This document shows positions 1 to 12,219 of a stretch of DNA of 64,000 nt, in pieces. The notes under the pieces were generated by a model, which was not told where the DNA came from, did not search any database, and worked only from the letters and a program-made list of their open reading frames with translations. The DNA comes from Euglena gracilis (lineage: Eukaryota > Euglenozoa > Euglenophyceae > Euglenales > Euglenaceae), in the NCBI GenBank assembly GCA_900893395.1, contig CAAHFI010129837.1, forward strand, positions 57,572 through 121,571, in the 5' to 3' direction. Position 1 is the stretch's first letter; each line of letters opens with the position of its first letter. The translations under genes were made by a program, and so were the position numbers.

Positions 1-1
1 T

Positions 2-85
2 ATTTCAGAATCCATTGCAAAGTATTCTTTAAAAATAGCAGGATATAAAATGCCTATTAAAACTCGTGTTATTGTTAAAATTTAA
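2..85 (+). CDS. rpl16: 50S ribosomal protein L16, 3' terminal exon (partial)
   Basis: Only the last 27 codons are in the window. The frame starting at base 2 ends with KMPIKTRVIVKI and a TAA, which matches the C-terminal tail of bacterial and plastid L16 (KLPIKTKFV-type). The position directly upstream of rpl14 fits the conserved S10/spc ribosomal protein order. L16 sits near the peptidyl transferase centre of the large subunit. The rest of the gene lies to the left. Confidence 0.85.
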   Translation: MSESIAKYSLKIAGYKMPIKTRVIVKI

Positions 86-180
86 AACTGTTTAATGCTA
101 ATTGTTTTTGTTAATAATATTTTTGGTAAAATTCTTATTTTGGTAGTTCTTCGTTCTTTATAATTTATTTTTTAGTTTAG

Positions 181-654
181 ATGATTAAACCACAAACATA
201 TTTGAAAATTGCGGATAATACTGGAGCACAAAAAATTATGTGTATTCGTATATTAGGACCAAATTGTCAGTATGCGAATATTGGTGATATAATAATAGCG
301 GTTGTAAAATTGTGTATTAGAGTTAATAATTTATATATCTTTTTATGTTTTTATTATTTTATTATTCTTTTATATTGATATTGTTTATAAATTTATAAAG
401 ATTTTATCTATTTTAAAGAAGCTATTCCTAACATGGTTGTTAAAAAATCAGATATTGTTAAAGCTGTTATTGTTAGAACTGTTAAAGGAGTACGTAGAGA
501 AAGTGGAATGGCAATTCGTTTTGACGAAAATGCTGCTGTCATAATTAATAATGATCGTTCACCTAAAGGTACAAGAATTTTCGGCCCCATTGCTCGCGAA
601 TTGCGAGAAAAGGAATTCGTAAAAATAATGTCCTTAGCGCCAGAGGTTGTGTGA
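181..654 (+). CDS. rpl14: 50S ribosomal protein L14, two exons
   Basis: Exons 181..309 and 418..654. The first begins [17 protein letters not shown], the classic L14 start; the second ends [20 protein letters not shown] and a TGA, the classic L14 end. The joined product is about 121 residues, the normal L14 length. The intron 310..417 is 108 nt and starts TTGTG, so it fits the euglenid group III class (NTNNG, about 95-110 nt). L14 binds 23S rRNA at the subunit interface. It lies between rpl16 and rpl5 as in other euglenid plastids. Confidence 0.93.
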
Positions 655-837
655 TACAATAAAGACTTCTCATAATAAGTTGTTTTTCATTTTTAGCGTA
701 TATCTATATTTTCTTAATTTTTTGTATGTGTGTTTTTTTATTATAAATTTTACTTTTATCATTCCTATTTATAGTTCCAAAATATTTTTATTAAAATTTA
801 GTGTAGTAGTAATATTTAAAAAGGATTTTATAAAAAA

Positions 838-1377
838 ATGCAAAGATTAAAATCGTTTTATTTAGAAACTATCATTCCCAAACTTAAAGAAGAATTTGGT
901 TATGTTAATTCTTATAGGGTTCCTAAATTAAAAAAGATTGTTATAAATCGAGGATTTGATGAATCTTGTCAAAATTCAAAAATTTTGGAAGTTTTATTAA
1001 ATGAATTAGAAATTATTTCTGGTCAAAAGCCTATTATAAGTAAGGCGAAAAAAGCTATTGCTAACTTTAAACTTAAAGAAAAGATGCCTGTTGGTATGTT
1101 TTTGACTTTGCGTAGTGAAAAGATGTACAGTTTTTTAGACCGGTTAATTAATCTATCTTTACCTAGAATTAGAGATTTTCAAGGAATAAACAAGAATTGT
1201 TTTGATGGATCAGGTAACTTTAGTTTTGGGTTAAGTGAACAATCAATGTTCCCTGAAATTAACTTTGATAAAATGATTAAAGTACAAGGTTTGAATATAA
1301 CAATCGTTACAACTGCTGAAACGAATCAAGAAGCTTTCTTTCTTTTAAAAGAATTAGGTATCCCGTTCCGAGATTAA
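838..1377 (+). CDS. rpl5: 50S ribosomal protein L5, uninterrupted
   Basis: A single 179-residue frame from ATG at 838. It carries the L5 signatures VPKLKKIVINRGF, SGQKPIISKAKKAIANFKLKE (start of the block) and LPRIRDFQG, and ends LLKELGIPFRD. L5 binds 5S rRNA in the central protuberance. The length is the family norm, so no intron is needed here, unlike most neighbours. The upstream 180 bases after rpl14 hold no gene. Confidence 0.95.
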   Translation: MQRLKSFYLETIIPKLKEEFGYVNSYRVPKLKKIVINRGFDESCQNSKILEVLLNELEIISGQKPIISKAKKAIANFKLKEKMPVGMFLTLRSEKMYSFLDRLINLSLPRIRDFQGINKNCFDGSGNFSFGLSEQSMFPEINFDKMIKVQGLNITIVTTAETNQEAFFLLKELGIPFRD

Positions 1378-1461
1378 TTTTTATACTTTTTTTTACGTGT
1401 TAAGATGTACAAAATCTATTTTTTATTAATAGTAATTTTATTGTTTTATTTTTAGAATTTT

Positions 1462-2583
1462 ATGACAAATATTGATTTGCGAGTTTAAGTGTAATAATAT
1501 ATTATTAATAATTTTTTATATTTATTATCTATATATATGTTGAAATTCGGTAAATAAGAGCATTATTAAATATTTTGATAGTAGTATTTTTCTTTAACAA
1601 ACCGTTTATTATTGTTTTGTAAAATTTATTCATTAGTTGGGAGATCACTTATTTTTATTACTATATTAATATTACATAATTAAATTAGTTAAATATTAGT
1701 AAATCTTGAAATATTTAAATTTTATTTTTCAAAACTTTATGATTAATGGTTTCCTGTAGAGTTTGTTAATAAATTGTTTTAAAAATTTATAATTTAATTT
1801 AATGTAATTAGGTGTGATTTTTTTTATAGAAGTATAATTAATTTTTGATTTTTATTAATATATATACATATTTTTATTCTTTTGTTAGGTTTTATTTAGC
1901 CTTATACGATATGCTTACAAGAATAAGAAACTCTCTTTTAATAAAAGCTAGAAAAGTTAATGTTATTAATACAAAACTTACGGTAAATATAGCCGAAATT
2001 TTAAAAAAAGAAGGATTTATTGACTCTTTTGAATTGGCTGACGCTACGTGTTTAACTGAAAACGGTGTTATAAAAAAATATATTACAATCTTTTTAAAAT
2101 ATAAAGGTCCAAAACAAGTTTCTTATATAACTAAAATAAAACGTGTAAGCAAACCTGGTTTGCGTACTTATAGTAGTTATAAAAGACTACAATCAGTAGC
2201 AGGTGGCGTTGGTTTAACTGTTTGTGCGATATGTTTTTTGAGTTTCATAAGATAAAAATTATAAGCAATAATAAATTTTTTATAATGATTTCCTTTATTA
2301 TAATTTAGCAAGAATTTCTATTTTTGTATTCTAATGCATGTTTTTGTGAAAAACATAAAATTTAATTCTTATTATTCGTGAATTATTTTGAAATATTTTT
2401 TAACGTAATTTTTTGTATTATTATTATTATTTTTATTTGAGCCTTATGTTGATTATTAACTTGTATTGTTCTTAAAGAAATTTTAAAATTTAATTTTGCA
2501 TGTCTACTTCTAAAGGATTAATGACTGATCGATTGGCTAGATCTAATAAAATTGGTGGGGAGATTCTGTTTTATATTTGGTAA
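1462..2583 (+). CDS. rps8: 30S ribosomal protein S8, three exons
   Basis: Exons 1462..1476 (MTNID), 1899..2223 (ALYDMLTRIRN through GGVGLTV) and 2501..2583 (LSTSKGLMTDRLARSNKIGG then EILFYIW). The total is 423 nt and 140 residues, close to the usual S8 length. The last exon is easily mistaken for a separate small ORF, but it is exactly the S8 C-terminal block (STSxGLMTDREAR...GGEILCYIW). Intron 2 (2224..2500) begins GTGCG, a group II start. Intron 1 (1477..1898, 422 nt) begins TTGCG, a group III start, but is about four times the usual length. S8 is a primary 16S-binding protein. Confidence 0.88.
1477..1898 (+). other. rps8 intron 1, oversized group III-like intron
   Basis: The 5' end TTGCG fits the group III NTNNG rule but the length of 422 nt is about four group III units. 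A nested (twintron) structure is the simplest explanation; I could not place the internal splice sites by eye. The 3' border was fixed by the S8 reading frame (ALYDM). Confidence 0.5.
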
Positions 2584-2666
2584 ATAAACTAAAATTACCT
2601 CTTTTGTTTTATTATTTTTTATTAAAAAGTTGTTTGATAATTTTTGTTTAATTAGACTTAATTTTT

Positions 2667-2780
2667 ATGAAAATACGTTCTTCTGTTAAAAAAATTTGTA
2701 ATAAATGTTATTTGATTCGTCGCAAAAACAATCTTTTAGTTGTTTGTATAAATAACAAGCATAAACAACGACAGGGTTAA
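2667..2780 (+). CDS. rpl36: 50S ribosomal protein L36
   Basis: A 37-residue frame [14 protein letters not shown]...KHKQRQG, the full normal length of L36. Three cysteines are visible at C13, C16 and C29, with His34 completing the zinc-binding CCCH pattern. It is too short for a standard ORF cutoff. It lies between rps8 and trnI(CAU) as in other euglenid plastids. Confidence 0.95.
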   Translation: MKIRSSVKKICNKCYLIRRKNNLLVVCINNKHKQRQG

Positions 2781-2808
2781 ACTTGTTTTGCGTCTATAAT
2801 TTGTAGGC

Positions 2809-2892
2809 GCATTTATGGCAGAGTGGACGATAGCACGGGACTCATAATCTCGCTCCGGAAGGACGTCGCTGGTTCGAATCCAGCTGAATGCA
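2809..2892 (+). tRNA. trnI-CAU: tRNA-Ile (CAU), with an unusually long variable arm
   Basis: Acceptor GCATTTA pairs with TGAATGC; anticodon loop CTCATAA gives CAU; T arm GCTGG-TTCGAAT-CCAGC is intact. The position between rpl36 and rps14 and the GCAT...ATGC acceptor match plastid trnI(CAU), which reads AUA after lysidine modification. The variable region is about 15 nt (TCC-GGAA-GGA can pair), instead of the 4-5 nt expected for an isoleucine tRNA. Total length is 84 nt. Confidence 0.85.
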
Positions 2893-2931
2893 TCTTATTC
2901 GAGCATTATTTAACCTAAAAATTTTTTATTT

Positions 2932-3340
2932 ATGTCAAAAAAAAGTCTTATAGCAAGACAGAGAAAACGAATAATATTAGTATTAATACATTCCCATAAC
3001 CGTTATGTATACAGGACAAATGGAAAAGACGAAAAATCTTTTGAGAAAAAATTGCGGATTTACTCTTTTTTGCAAAAATTACCTAGAAATAGTTTGCGTT
3101 GCCGATTAATTTGATTTTCTATTTGTCATTCAAATTTTATAGCTGTTAATAATTTGAAAAATTTATAAAATTTTTATATTTATTTTTTTGAGTATTTTTA
3201 TTTGTTAACTCTTTCGAAATCGTTGTTACGTAACAGGGAGATCACGTGGATATTTTAGGACTTTTGGATTATCACGACATATTCTTCGAGATATGGCTCA
3301 TTATGGTTTACTTCCAGGTGTAACCAAAGCGAGTTGGTAA
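2932..3340 (+). CDS. rps14: 30S ribosomal protein S14, two exons
   Basis: Exons 2932..3108 and 3215..3340 join to 303 nt and 100 residues, the standard plastid S14 length. Exon 1 begins [13 protein letters not shown] and runs to [11 protein letters not shown]. Exon 2 carries [13 protein letters not shown] and the terminal [16 protein letters not shown]. The 106-nt intron 3109..3214 begins ATTTG (NTNNG), so group III. S14 belongs to the small-subunit head. Confidence 0.93.
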
Positions 3341-3392
3341 ACTTAAATTTACTTATAATAATATAAGTATAAATTAATTTATAATAATAATA

Positions 3393-3465
3393 GCTGGGAT
3401 AGCTCAGTTGGTAGAGCGGAGGACTGAAAATCCTTGTGTCACCAGTTCAAATCTGGTTCCTAGCA
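3393..3465 (+). tRNA. trnF-GAA: tRNA-Phe (GAA)
   Basis: A 73-nt cloverleaf: acceptor GCTGGGA/TTCCTAGC, anticodon loop CTGAAAA giving GAA, T loop TTCAAAT. It is followed by trnC after one base. Confidence 0.95.
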
Positions 3466-3466
3466 T

Positions 3467-3538
3467 GGCGGCATGGCCAAGCGGTAAGGCAGAAGATTGC
3501 AAATCTTTTATTCCCCAGTTCGATTCTGGGTGTCGTCT
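3467..3538 (+). tRNA. trnC-GCA: tRNA-Cys (GCA)
   Basis: A 72-nt cloverleaf: acceptor GGCGGCA/TGTCGTC, anticodon loop TTGCAAA giving GCA, T loop TTCGATT. One base separates it from trnF, so the two are probably processed from one transcript. Confidence 0.95.
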
Positions 3539-3708
3539 TTAAGAGAATTGAAGAAACAATAAAACAAAAAATACATAGATGATTCCGGTATTTACTTCTT
3601 AAAATAATAAAGAAAATTTTTTTTTATGAAATATTTTTATATATCTTTTATAACTATTATTTTCTTTATATGTATGTTACGCTACTCGTTTTTTAAATTT
3701 AATTAAAT

Positions 3709-5133
3709 ATGATTACTGTAGAAAAAATGCTTAATTCTAGTGTTCATCTTGGTCATAAGGTTAAACAATGGAATCCAAGAATGAGAATTTATATTTATGG
3801 AGAACGCAAAGGTCTTCATATTATCGATTTGTTACAGACTATAGTTTGTTTAAAAAAAGCTTGCAATTTCCTTATACGTTCTGTACGTAAAGGTAAAAGT
3901 TGTGACTTTTTATGAAAACCAATCTGTTAGATTTTAGCATTTTTTAAAAAGCTTTATAAATTTTTTATGAATATTTATTAGAAAAATTTTTAATCTTAAT
4001 GGCTCTTTTTGTTTGTACAAAACGCTTTTTTTCTATTTTAACACAAAAAATCGCTTTAAAATGTAATTCTTTTTTTGTAACAAAACGTTGGTTGGGCGGT
4101 ATATTGACAAATTGGATAACAATTAAAAATTGCATAAATAAATTAAAGCAATTTTTTGATAATAAAAATTATAAATTTTATTTATAACTAAATTACATTT
4201 AATTATAAAATTAAGAATAATTTTGGGATTATTTTATTTTTGTTGCAATAAAATTTTATGCTAAAATCAAAACAAAAAGAAAAGCATCACAACTTATTAA
4301 CAAAAAAAGAACGTTTAGTACTAAAAAAAAAAAAATTAAATGTGACTCAATTTTTATTTTTTAACTAAATTTTAAAATTTTTATAAATATATTTATTTTC
4401 AAACTAGATAATTAATCGAAAGAATATTCTATTTAATTAGCTTAAAAAATATTTTTCCGGTATGAGAGATATGACTGAACGTCCTGAAATTGTTATTATA
4501 ATAGGACAAAACAAGGAGATAAATGCTGTACGTGAATGTAAAAAGTTAGGTATTGCTAGTATAACTATAGTGCGTTATTCATGTTTTAAGTATCTCTTTT
4601 TTCCATAGTAGAATTTTTTTTATTAAAGAATAAAAAATTTATAAAATGAAAATTCTTTAAAAATAATTATTAGAATTAATTATTAAATAATTACAATTAA
4701 ATTTGAATGAATATAGTAACAAATTATTTCTCGATATTTTATTTTGTTATTTAGTAATATAGTTTTTAATATAACAATAAACTACCTTTGAGGTTTATGA
4801 ATAATTTTTAAAAATTAAATAATGAAAAAGTTTTGTTTTTTTGTAACAAGTTTTAATAACTTTAAATAAATAATTATTCAAAGCTGTATGAAACTTTAAA
4901 TCGTTTTCTTGTTCAGTTTGATGAAGCGTATTAATTTTTAAATTAAATGCGTATTTTATTTAGATACCAATTGTGACCCCACACTTACTAAATATCCTAT
5001 TCCTTCAAATGATGATTCTATTCTTTCTGTTTCTTTAATTTTGAGTGTTCTTTGTAATTCCATAAATCGGGGCGTTAACAACAAAGTAAGACAAAAATTT
5101 GATAAGTATAAAAAATTCAAAAAACTTTCTTAA
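3709..5133 (+). CDS. rps2: 30S ribosomal protein S2, five exons
   Basis: Exons 3709..3899, 4004..4153, 4257..4339, 4448..4569 and 4960..5133 add to 720 nt and 239 residues, the usual S2 length. Signatures are [41 protein letters not shown] and the C-terminal [20 protein letters not shown]. Introns 1-3 are 104, 103 and 108 nt and begin TTGTG, TTTTG and ATGTG (group III). Intron 4 (390 nt) begins GTGCG and carries a domain V-like hairpin near 4880..4920 (group II). S2 lies just upstream of the atp genes, the order known from cyanobacteria and other plastids. Confidence 0.93.
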
Positions 5134-5316
5134 AGGTTTCAGTGACTTTCATAATAATTTTTTATTTTTCGAGAAATGAAGATTGTTTTATTATATTATT
5201 TTTGTGATTTCAATCCCTTTCATATGAAGTTTGTTTTAATTATATTTTTTAATTTTTTGAATTTTTAAGACTTCTTCTTTTAGTTAAAACTTTTTTAAAA
5301 AATTTTTTCTGTAAAC

Positions 5317-6790
5317 ATGTTTATTTCGGGCATTTTTCTGTTGATTTTAAAAATTAAACATTCTTTTAACAATAAAAATTTTTTCGGATTTTTTATAAAT
5401 ATAAATATTTTGATTAAATACTTCCTAAGAAAATTTTAACTTTTAAAAATTGCTAATGTTTTGCGATTTAAATAATTTTCATTTAAAAGTTCAGATGTAG
5501 AAACTTTAATTCAAATTTATTGCTATTTATAAGAATATTTAAAAATATTTTATTATTTTTAAGAAGTTGGGCAACACTTTTATTGGTCAATTTTAGGTTT
5601 TCAAATTCACGGGCAAGTATTAATTAATTCTTGGATTGTTATATTAATAATAGGTTTTTTAAGTATTTATACTACAAAAAATCTTACTTTAGTACCAGCA
5701 AACAAACAAATTTTTATAGAACTTGTCACAGAATTTATAACAGACATTTCAAAAACTCAAATAGGTGAAAAAGAATATTCAAAATGGGTTCCTTATATTG
5801 GAACTATGTTTTTATTTATCTTTGTGTCAAATTGGTCAGGGGCACTAATTCCTTGGAAAATTATTGAACTTCCAAATGGAGAGTTGGGAGCACCTACAAA
5901 TGATATGTGCGTTTTGAATTTATCATAAAAAGTTTATTCAAAATGGTTTATAAAGCAATGGAATTAATAAAGTAATTTTATTTGTCTGAAACTCTAAAAT
6001 TTGGTTAATTTATTAAATATTTGCAATAAAATATCCTTTTTTTTTTTAACATTTATAGTTGATAAAGATTTCTGATAAAACAAATATGTATTTATTAATT
6101 TTATTATTTATTTATAGATAAGACTCAACATTTATTAAAGTGTAGTTGTTAGATCTTTTTTTTATAATTGTAAGTTATATACGTTTTGTAATGTAGGTAT
6201 AAATTTTAAGAGGATGTTTTCTATCTATTTAATACTACGGCAGGACTTGCTATATTGACATCTTTAGCGTATTTTTATGCTGGACTTAACAAAAAAGGTT
6301 TTGTCGTATATTTTATTAAAGAATTTTAAATTTACTAAGCTTACTTTAATTTATATAAATTTTATAGTTTTTTTATTAATTACTTAATAAAGAATTTAAA
6401 TTCTATTAAACTTAACATATTTTAAAAAATATGTTCAACCTACTCCAATTTTATTGCCCATTAATATTTTGGAGGATTTTACTAAACCTCTTTCCTTAAG
6501 TTTCAGACTTTTTGGTAATATTTTAGCAGATGAATTAGTAGTAGCGGTATTGGTTTCTTTGGTACCGCTAATTGTTCCTGTTCCTTTAATTTTTTTAGGT
6601 TTATTTACTAGTGGTATTCAAGCTTTAATTTTTGCAACTTTGTCTGGATCAACGCGATTTCCCATTTATTAAAATTTGTATTTTTTATAATGACAATTAT
6701 AGAACTAATTAATACTATTATTTTTTTTAGTTTATGAAGGATTATTTTTATCTAAATTATATCGGTGAAGCAATGGAAGGTCATCATTAA
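5317..6790 (+). CDS. atpI: ATP synthase CF0 subunit a (subunit IV), intron-rich
   Basis: Secure exons: 5563..5906 (EVGQHFYWS... to APTNDI), 6230..6298 ([18 protein letters not shown]...), 6411..about 6641 ([19 protein letters not shown]... with the proton-channel block [12 protein letters not shown]), and about 6748..6790 ([11 protein letters not shown]). A short exon ending at 5460 (KIANV) gives IANV-EVGQ, which fits the family; the ATG at 5317 and the first intron are guesses. Introns: 102 nt group III at 5461, 323 nt group II at 5907 (GTGCG), 112 nt group III at 6299 and about 106 nt near 6642. Subunit a holds the essential arginine of the rotary proton path in the thylakoid membrane. Confidence 0.85.
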
Positions 6791-6904
6791 TAGTAAGTGA
6801 TATTAAGTAACATTTTATTACCCAAGTATTAATTTTTAATATTCAATCCTTTATTCTTTAATTTAATTAAATTAAAAGTTCAAAATTTAACTTTTAAGCA
6901 ATAA

Positions 6905-7168
<264 letters not shown>

Positions 7169-7254
7169 TTTTAATATTAGATTTTTAATAAAAAAATTTT
7201 AAAATTTAATCGAGAGTATAATACTGTATAGTTTATATTTTGAGGTTTCCTAAA

Positions 7255-9441
7255 ATGAAAGCAACTATTGTGTAAAAAATATCGTGGTGTGTGAAACGTT
7301 AATGACAATAAATTACTTTTCTAAAATTTTTAGTTAAATTTGGCTGTTTGGCTATTAATCTTATTTTAATAATTTTACATGAAAAAGATTACATTGCGAA
7401 AAAATTTTAATCTATTTTTACAAATATTATTCATTTTTCAATTAGAATAAATATATTTGCCGGAATAACGGTAGATTAAGTTTATACATGTTATTTCAAA
7501 GGTTAGATTTATTTAAATTATAATTTACAAATATATTAATAATAAATTGTAGTTAAAATATACTAAATTTTTATAATAAAAATTTTTTTTAATATCATGT
7601 TTTAAAAATTTTAAACACTTCTATTATAATTTGAACATAATATTAAACCTAATGATTAAAAAACATTAAAATTAAGATACGTTGTTATATGAAATATAAA
7701 AATATTTATTAAAGTTGGAATTTCGTATTATTGTTTTTCTTATTAAACTTGAAAGATAATTCTAGAACTATTTTAAAAAATATTTTAATTTAATAGGTAA
7801 AGTGTTGTTTTTAAATTTTTAAAACGCTGTATGATCTGAAAAGTTCAAATACGGTGTATTTGGGGATATCGAGAATTTTCTCATTATATATCTATCTAAA
7901 TAATTGATAATTTTAATATTTTCACTATCATTTCTAACGCTAAGACTTTCGGTATAAATACAAATGTTTTTGAAACGAATATTATAAATTTAGCGATAGT
8001 AGTTGGAACCCTGTTTTATTATGGAAAGTTAACTTTTTAGTCATTATTTTTAATTTTAATTTTACAAATTCAGTAAAATTAATATAAATTATATTTTAAA
8101 AAATAATTTTATATAAAAGCTTTTATGTAATTTTGTTGTGATAACAGTTATAATTATTATAAGTTAAATTTTTTATAAGTAAGAATCATTTATTTTTTAA
8201 TACAACGGTAATGTTAAAAACATTAAAATATTTATCATTAATTTTAAACTTAAAAATTATAGAAATTCTTTAAAGATAGAAGATCAATTTCCGATAATTT
8301 TGAAATAGATATTAATGAATATTATATAGATTTAAGACGTATGCAAAAAATTTTGCTCATACCTTTTTGAAAGGAAAATTTTATTTTTATCTAATTTAAG
8401 TGATTTACTAAAAACGCGAAAAAAAACTATAATTAAAAATATTTTAGATATTGATGAAAAGATCCGTTCTTCGCAAAGTTCTTTATATCTTGCTGAACTT
8501 GAATTTGAAAATGCAGCTAAAAAAGCTTCTTTAATTCGTTCTAATGGTACAACATTTTGTGTGATTCGTCTATTTAAAATTATATTTATTTTTATGGGAA
8601 TAGAGGAAATTTCTAAAATTAGTATTTTACTAAATATTTTTAAAAGAATAATTTATCTCTTATCATGAAAATTATAGAAATATTATAAGCAAGAGAAAAA
8701 TAAGATTATAAACTTTTCATTGTTAATTTTTTATTTCACATTTTATAAAATAGATAATCAAAATGTTTCTTCAATCACCGTTAAGTATAATTTTGCTTAT
8801 CAAGTTAGGTTATATTATGTTATTGAGAAGAAATTAATATAACTATAAGAAAATAATATAAAAATTTGTAATAAAACAACTTTATATTATGTTAACTATC
8901 TTAAAACTTTTGGTGAACAATCATATTTATTAGTAATATATTATCAGTAAAAATAACGAAGTAATAAAAATTATTATAAAAGGACGATTCTTATAGGTAA
9001 ATTTTTTGCTAAAAAAGCTGGTTTATAAAAAATACTAATTTACAAACGCAATTTCAATTTATAAAATTTGTTTCAAATTATTTTCAAACTTATAATAAAA
9101 CAAATAAAATACAATTTTAATTGAATAGCCATATGATTGGAAATAAATCGTGTATGGTTTCGGATAAGAGTATTAAAAAACTACTTTATCGCCTTAAAAG
9201 TTTTGATATAATTCGTTCTTCCGTTAATGAAGATATTAAACGTTTAAAGCAATCAAAGCGTTTAATATTAAGAACGGAAGATAAAAAATCTGTTAGAGAA
9301 ATTTTTAAAAATTTATATTCACAAGCCTGTCAAAAAGCTAAAGCGACTATTATTAAACGTCTAAATTCAAAAATTCATAAAAAAATTATTCTGAAAAAAA
9401 TGGAAAAAATGTCGCTTAAGAAATTAAAACCTAAATACTAA
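7255..9441 (+). CDS. atpF: ATP synthase CF0 subunit b (subunit I), about four exons
   Basis: The order atpH-?-atpA predicts atpF here and three blocks fit it. About 7910..8027 reads NAKTFGINTNVFETNIINLA, the N-terminal membrane anchor. About 8380..8565 reads LSDLLKTRKKTIIKNILDID then EKIRSSQ, the start of the coiled-coil stalk. About 9150..9441 is the C-terminal helix (VREIFKNLYSQACQKAKAT). Exon 1 is probably 7255..7269 (MKATI) before a GTGTA intron start. The first intron has a domain V hairpin near 7820..7862. The intron between about 8566 and 9150 is long and may be nested. Subunit b connects the membrane sector to the alpha3beta3 head. Exon borders are approximate. Confidence 0.75.
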
Positions 9442-9527
9442 GAAAAAACTAAATACATATATGTATTGTTTATGTTGAAAATTTTGACTTATTAATTTTG
9501 TATTTATATGTTTAGCATTGTCTATAT

Positions 9528-12219
9528 ATGCCCCAGGCCCAAGCTATGATCAGAGTTCGCCCGAATGAAGTTACTAGGATAATTCGTCAACAGGTAAAGA
9601 AATATCGTCAAGAATTAAAAATTGTTAACGTAGGAACTGTGCTTCAAGTAGGGGACGGAATAGCTAGGATTTATGGGCTTGAAAAAGTGATGGCGGGCGA
9701 ACTTGTAGAATTTGATGAAGGTACTATTGGAATTGCTTTGAATTTAGAGGCTGACAATGTTGGAGCCGTTTTAATGGGCGAAGCTACTAATTTAAAAGAA
9801 GGTGCTTCAGTTAAAACAACAGGAAAGATTGCTCAAATTCCTGTAGGTAGAGGTTTTTTAGGTCGAGTTGTTGATGCCTTGGCACGTCCTATAGATGGAA
9901 AAGGGGATATTGCATCATTTACAACACGATTAATAGAGTCTCCTGCTCCAGGTATTGTTTCAAGACGTTCAGTTCATGAACCTTTGCAAACAGGATTAAT
10001 TGCGATAGATGCAATGATTCCAATAGGAAGAGGACAACGCGAACTTATTATTGGTGATCGCCAAACAGGCAAAACAGCTGTTGCTACAGATACGATTTTA
10101 AACCAAAAAGGACAAGGGGTTATTTGTGTTTACGTAGCTATTGGACAGAAAGCGTCTTCTGTTTCACAAATAGTAACTACGTTAGAAAAACGTGGGGCTA
10201 TGGAATATACAATAATAGTTGCAGAAAATGCGGATTCATCTGCTACACTACAATATTTAGCTCCTTATACAGGTGCAGCTTTGGCGGAATATTTCAGTGC
10301 GGCATGTTGTCTTAAAACAAATTTTATAAAAAACATAATTAAAAATTTTAAATCTCTTTTTTATTATAAGTAAATTATTAATTTTTATTCTTATAAATTT
10401 TTTATTTAAATTGTAATCTTCAATTATATTATACATTAAAGCATGAAGCAAAGTAGTTATATGGAAATAAAAAAGGTTATTTAAAATAGAATTATTGTCT
10501 TAAAATTGTTTTATTTGTCTGTAATATTATGCTTAATTTCATTATTGAATTATGAAATTATTTAATAATTTTTTAACTAAATTATTATAAACAAAAAATC
10601 TTTTTATTAAAATAGAAAGAGAAACTTGTTAGGTTATAATTTTTTTCCCATTATATGGATTTTAGGTTAACAAAATGCTAAATATAAAATTATAAAAGCG
10701 AATTGAATTAATGTTAAAATTTTTAATTAATTAAAAAAATAAACCCAAAATTTGATAACATTTGCAATTTCGTAAACAAAATATGACTTTATAATTTGTT
10801 TAAAAGAAATTATTCATATGATAGGAGCCGTATGAAGTAAAAGCTTCATGTACGTTTCTGAAAGGAAATATATTGAGTAATTATTATATTTACCAACGTG
10901 TATAATGGAAAACATACGTTAGTTATTTATGATGATCTTTCATTGCGAGTTGTAAAAGTCTTATTGTTATTTTTTATACTAAAGAATATTTAGATGAAAG
11001 ATTTATAAACATTAAAAACACAAAATTAAACGAACTAAGCTTTTATTAAAATTTTGTCAATAATTGAACTCTTATTTTTTGATTGTAAGTATTATTTAAG
11101 TAAAATTTTTTGAACACAAAAAACTAAAAATTTTATAATTTTTTGAAAGATAATATAATCGTAATTTACTAATGTTTTCTATTTTCTATAAAATTTTAAT
11201 AATAATTCTTAAAAATAAGGGTATAACAACTAACAAAAATATATTGCTAAAAATAATATTTTTTATATTTATTCTTTGATATGAAAGTCTTTCAAGATTA
11301 GTTAATTTACAAATAAAAGAAAGTACTATTTAAAATTGTTTTTTGGATATTATTACTAGTAAACCTTGAAGAATTATTATTATTATTAACTAAAAATATT
11401 ATTATTATAATTATTGATTTGAGCCGTGTGCACTAAAACTTGCATGCACGATTCTTTATGAAGAAATTGTTATATTTAAATTTTCTATCACGAAAACAAG
11501 CACAAGCTTATAGACAAATGTCATTATTACTACGTCGTCCACCTGGACGCGAAGCATATCCGGGAGATGTATTCTATTTACATTCAAGATTATTAGAACG
11601 AGCAGCTAAATTAAGTGATGAATTAGGACAAGGAAGTATGACAGCTTTACCAATTGTAGAAACTCAAGCAGGAGATGTTTCAGCATACATACCTACAAAT
11701 GTTATTTCTATTACGGACGGACAAGTCTTTTTATCAGCCGACATATTTAATTCGGGGATTCGTCCAGCTATTAATGTAGGTATTTCCGTGTCAAGAGTTG
11801 GATCTGCTGCGCAGATAAAAGCTATGAAACAAGTAGCAGGAAAACTTAAATTAGAACTAGCTCAATTTGCAGAATTAGAGGCTTTTTCACAATTTGCGTC
11901 AGATTTAGATCAAGCTACACAAAATCAATTGGCTCGTGGTGCAAGATTAAGAGAATTATTAAAACAACCTCAAGCTTCACCATTGTCAGTAGCAGATCAA
12001 GTGGCAACAATATATACAGGTATTAATGGATACTTGGACGATATAAATCTTGAAGATGTTAGGGGATTCCTTATAGAATTACGAGAGCACATCAATAATG
12101 AAAAACCCACTTTTAAAGAAATAATAAATAAAACTAAAACTTTTACACAAGAGGCAGAATTATTACTTAAATTCACTATTATTGATTTAAAAAAAAATTT
12201 CAAAAAAAGAATTAAATAA
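9528..12219 (+). CDS. atpA: ATP synthase CF1 alpha subunit, three exons
   Basis: Exons 9528..10296, 10899..10942 and 11494..12219 join to 1539 nt and 512 residues, a normal alpha length. The P loop [16 protein letters not shown] is intact and [20 protein letters not shown] is diagnostic. The middle exon supplies only [15 protein letters not shown]. An in-frame ATG at 9546 ([13 protein letters not shown]) matches the usual alpha start better than 9528, so the first six residues may not be translated. Intron 1 (602 nt, GTGCG) has a domain V near 10822..10862. Intron 2 (551 nt) starts TTGCG but has a domain V near 11419..11456, so it may be mixed or nested. Alpha is the non-catalytic nucleotide-binding subunit of the stromal head. 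Confidence 0.94.

Noticed and set aside
647-850. ORF of 67 codons between rpl14 and rpl5
   Set aside because: Random hydrophobic, F/Y/I-rich translation of AT-rich spacer overlapping the rpl5 start.
2500-2583. A separate small gene after rps8
   Set aside because: Its sequence is the S8 C-terminal block and joins rps8 in phase across a GTGCG intron.
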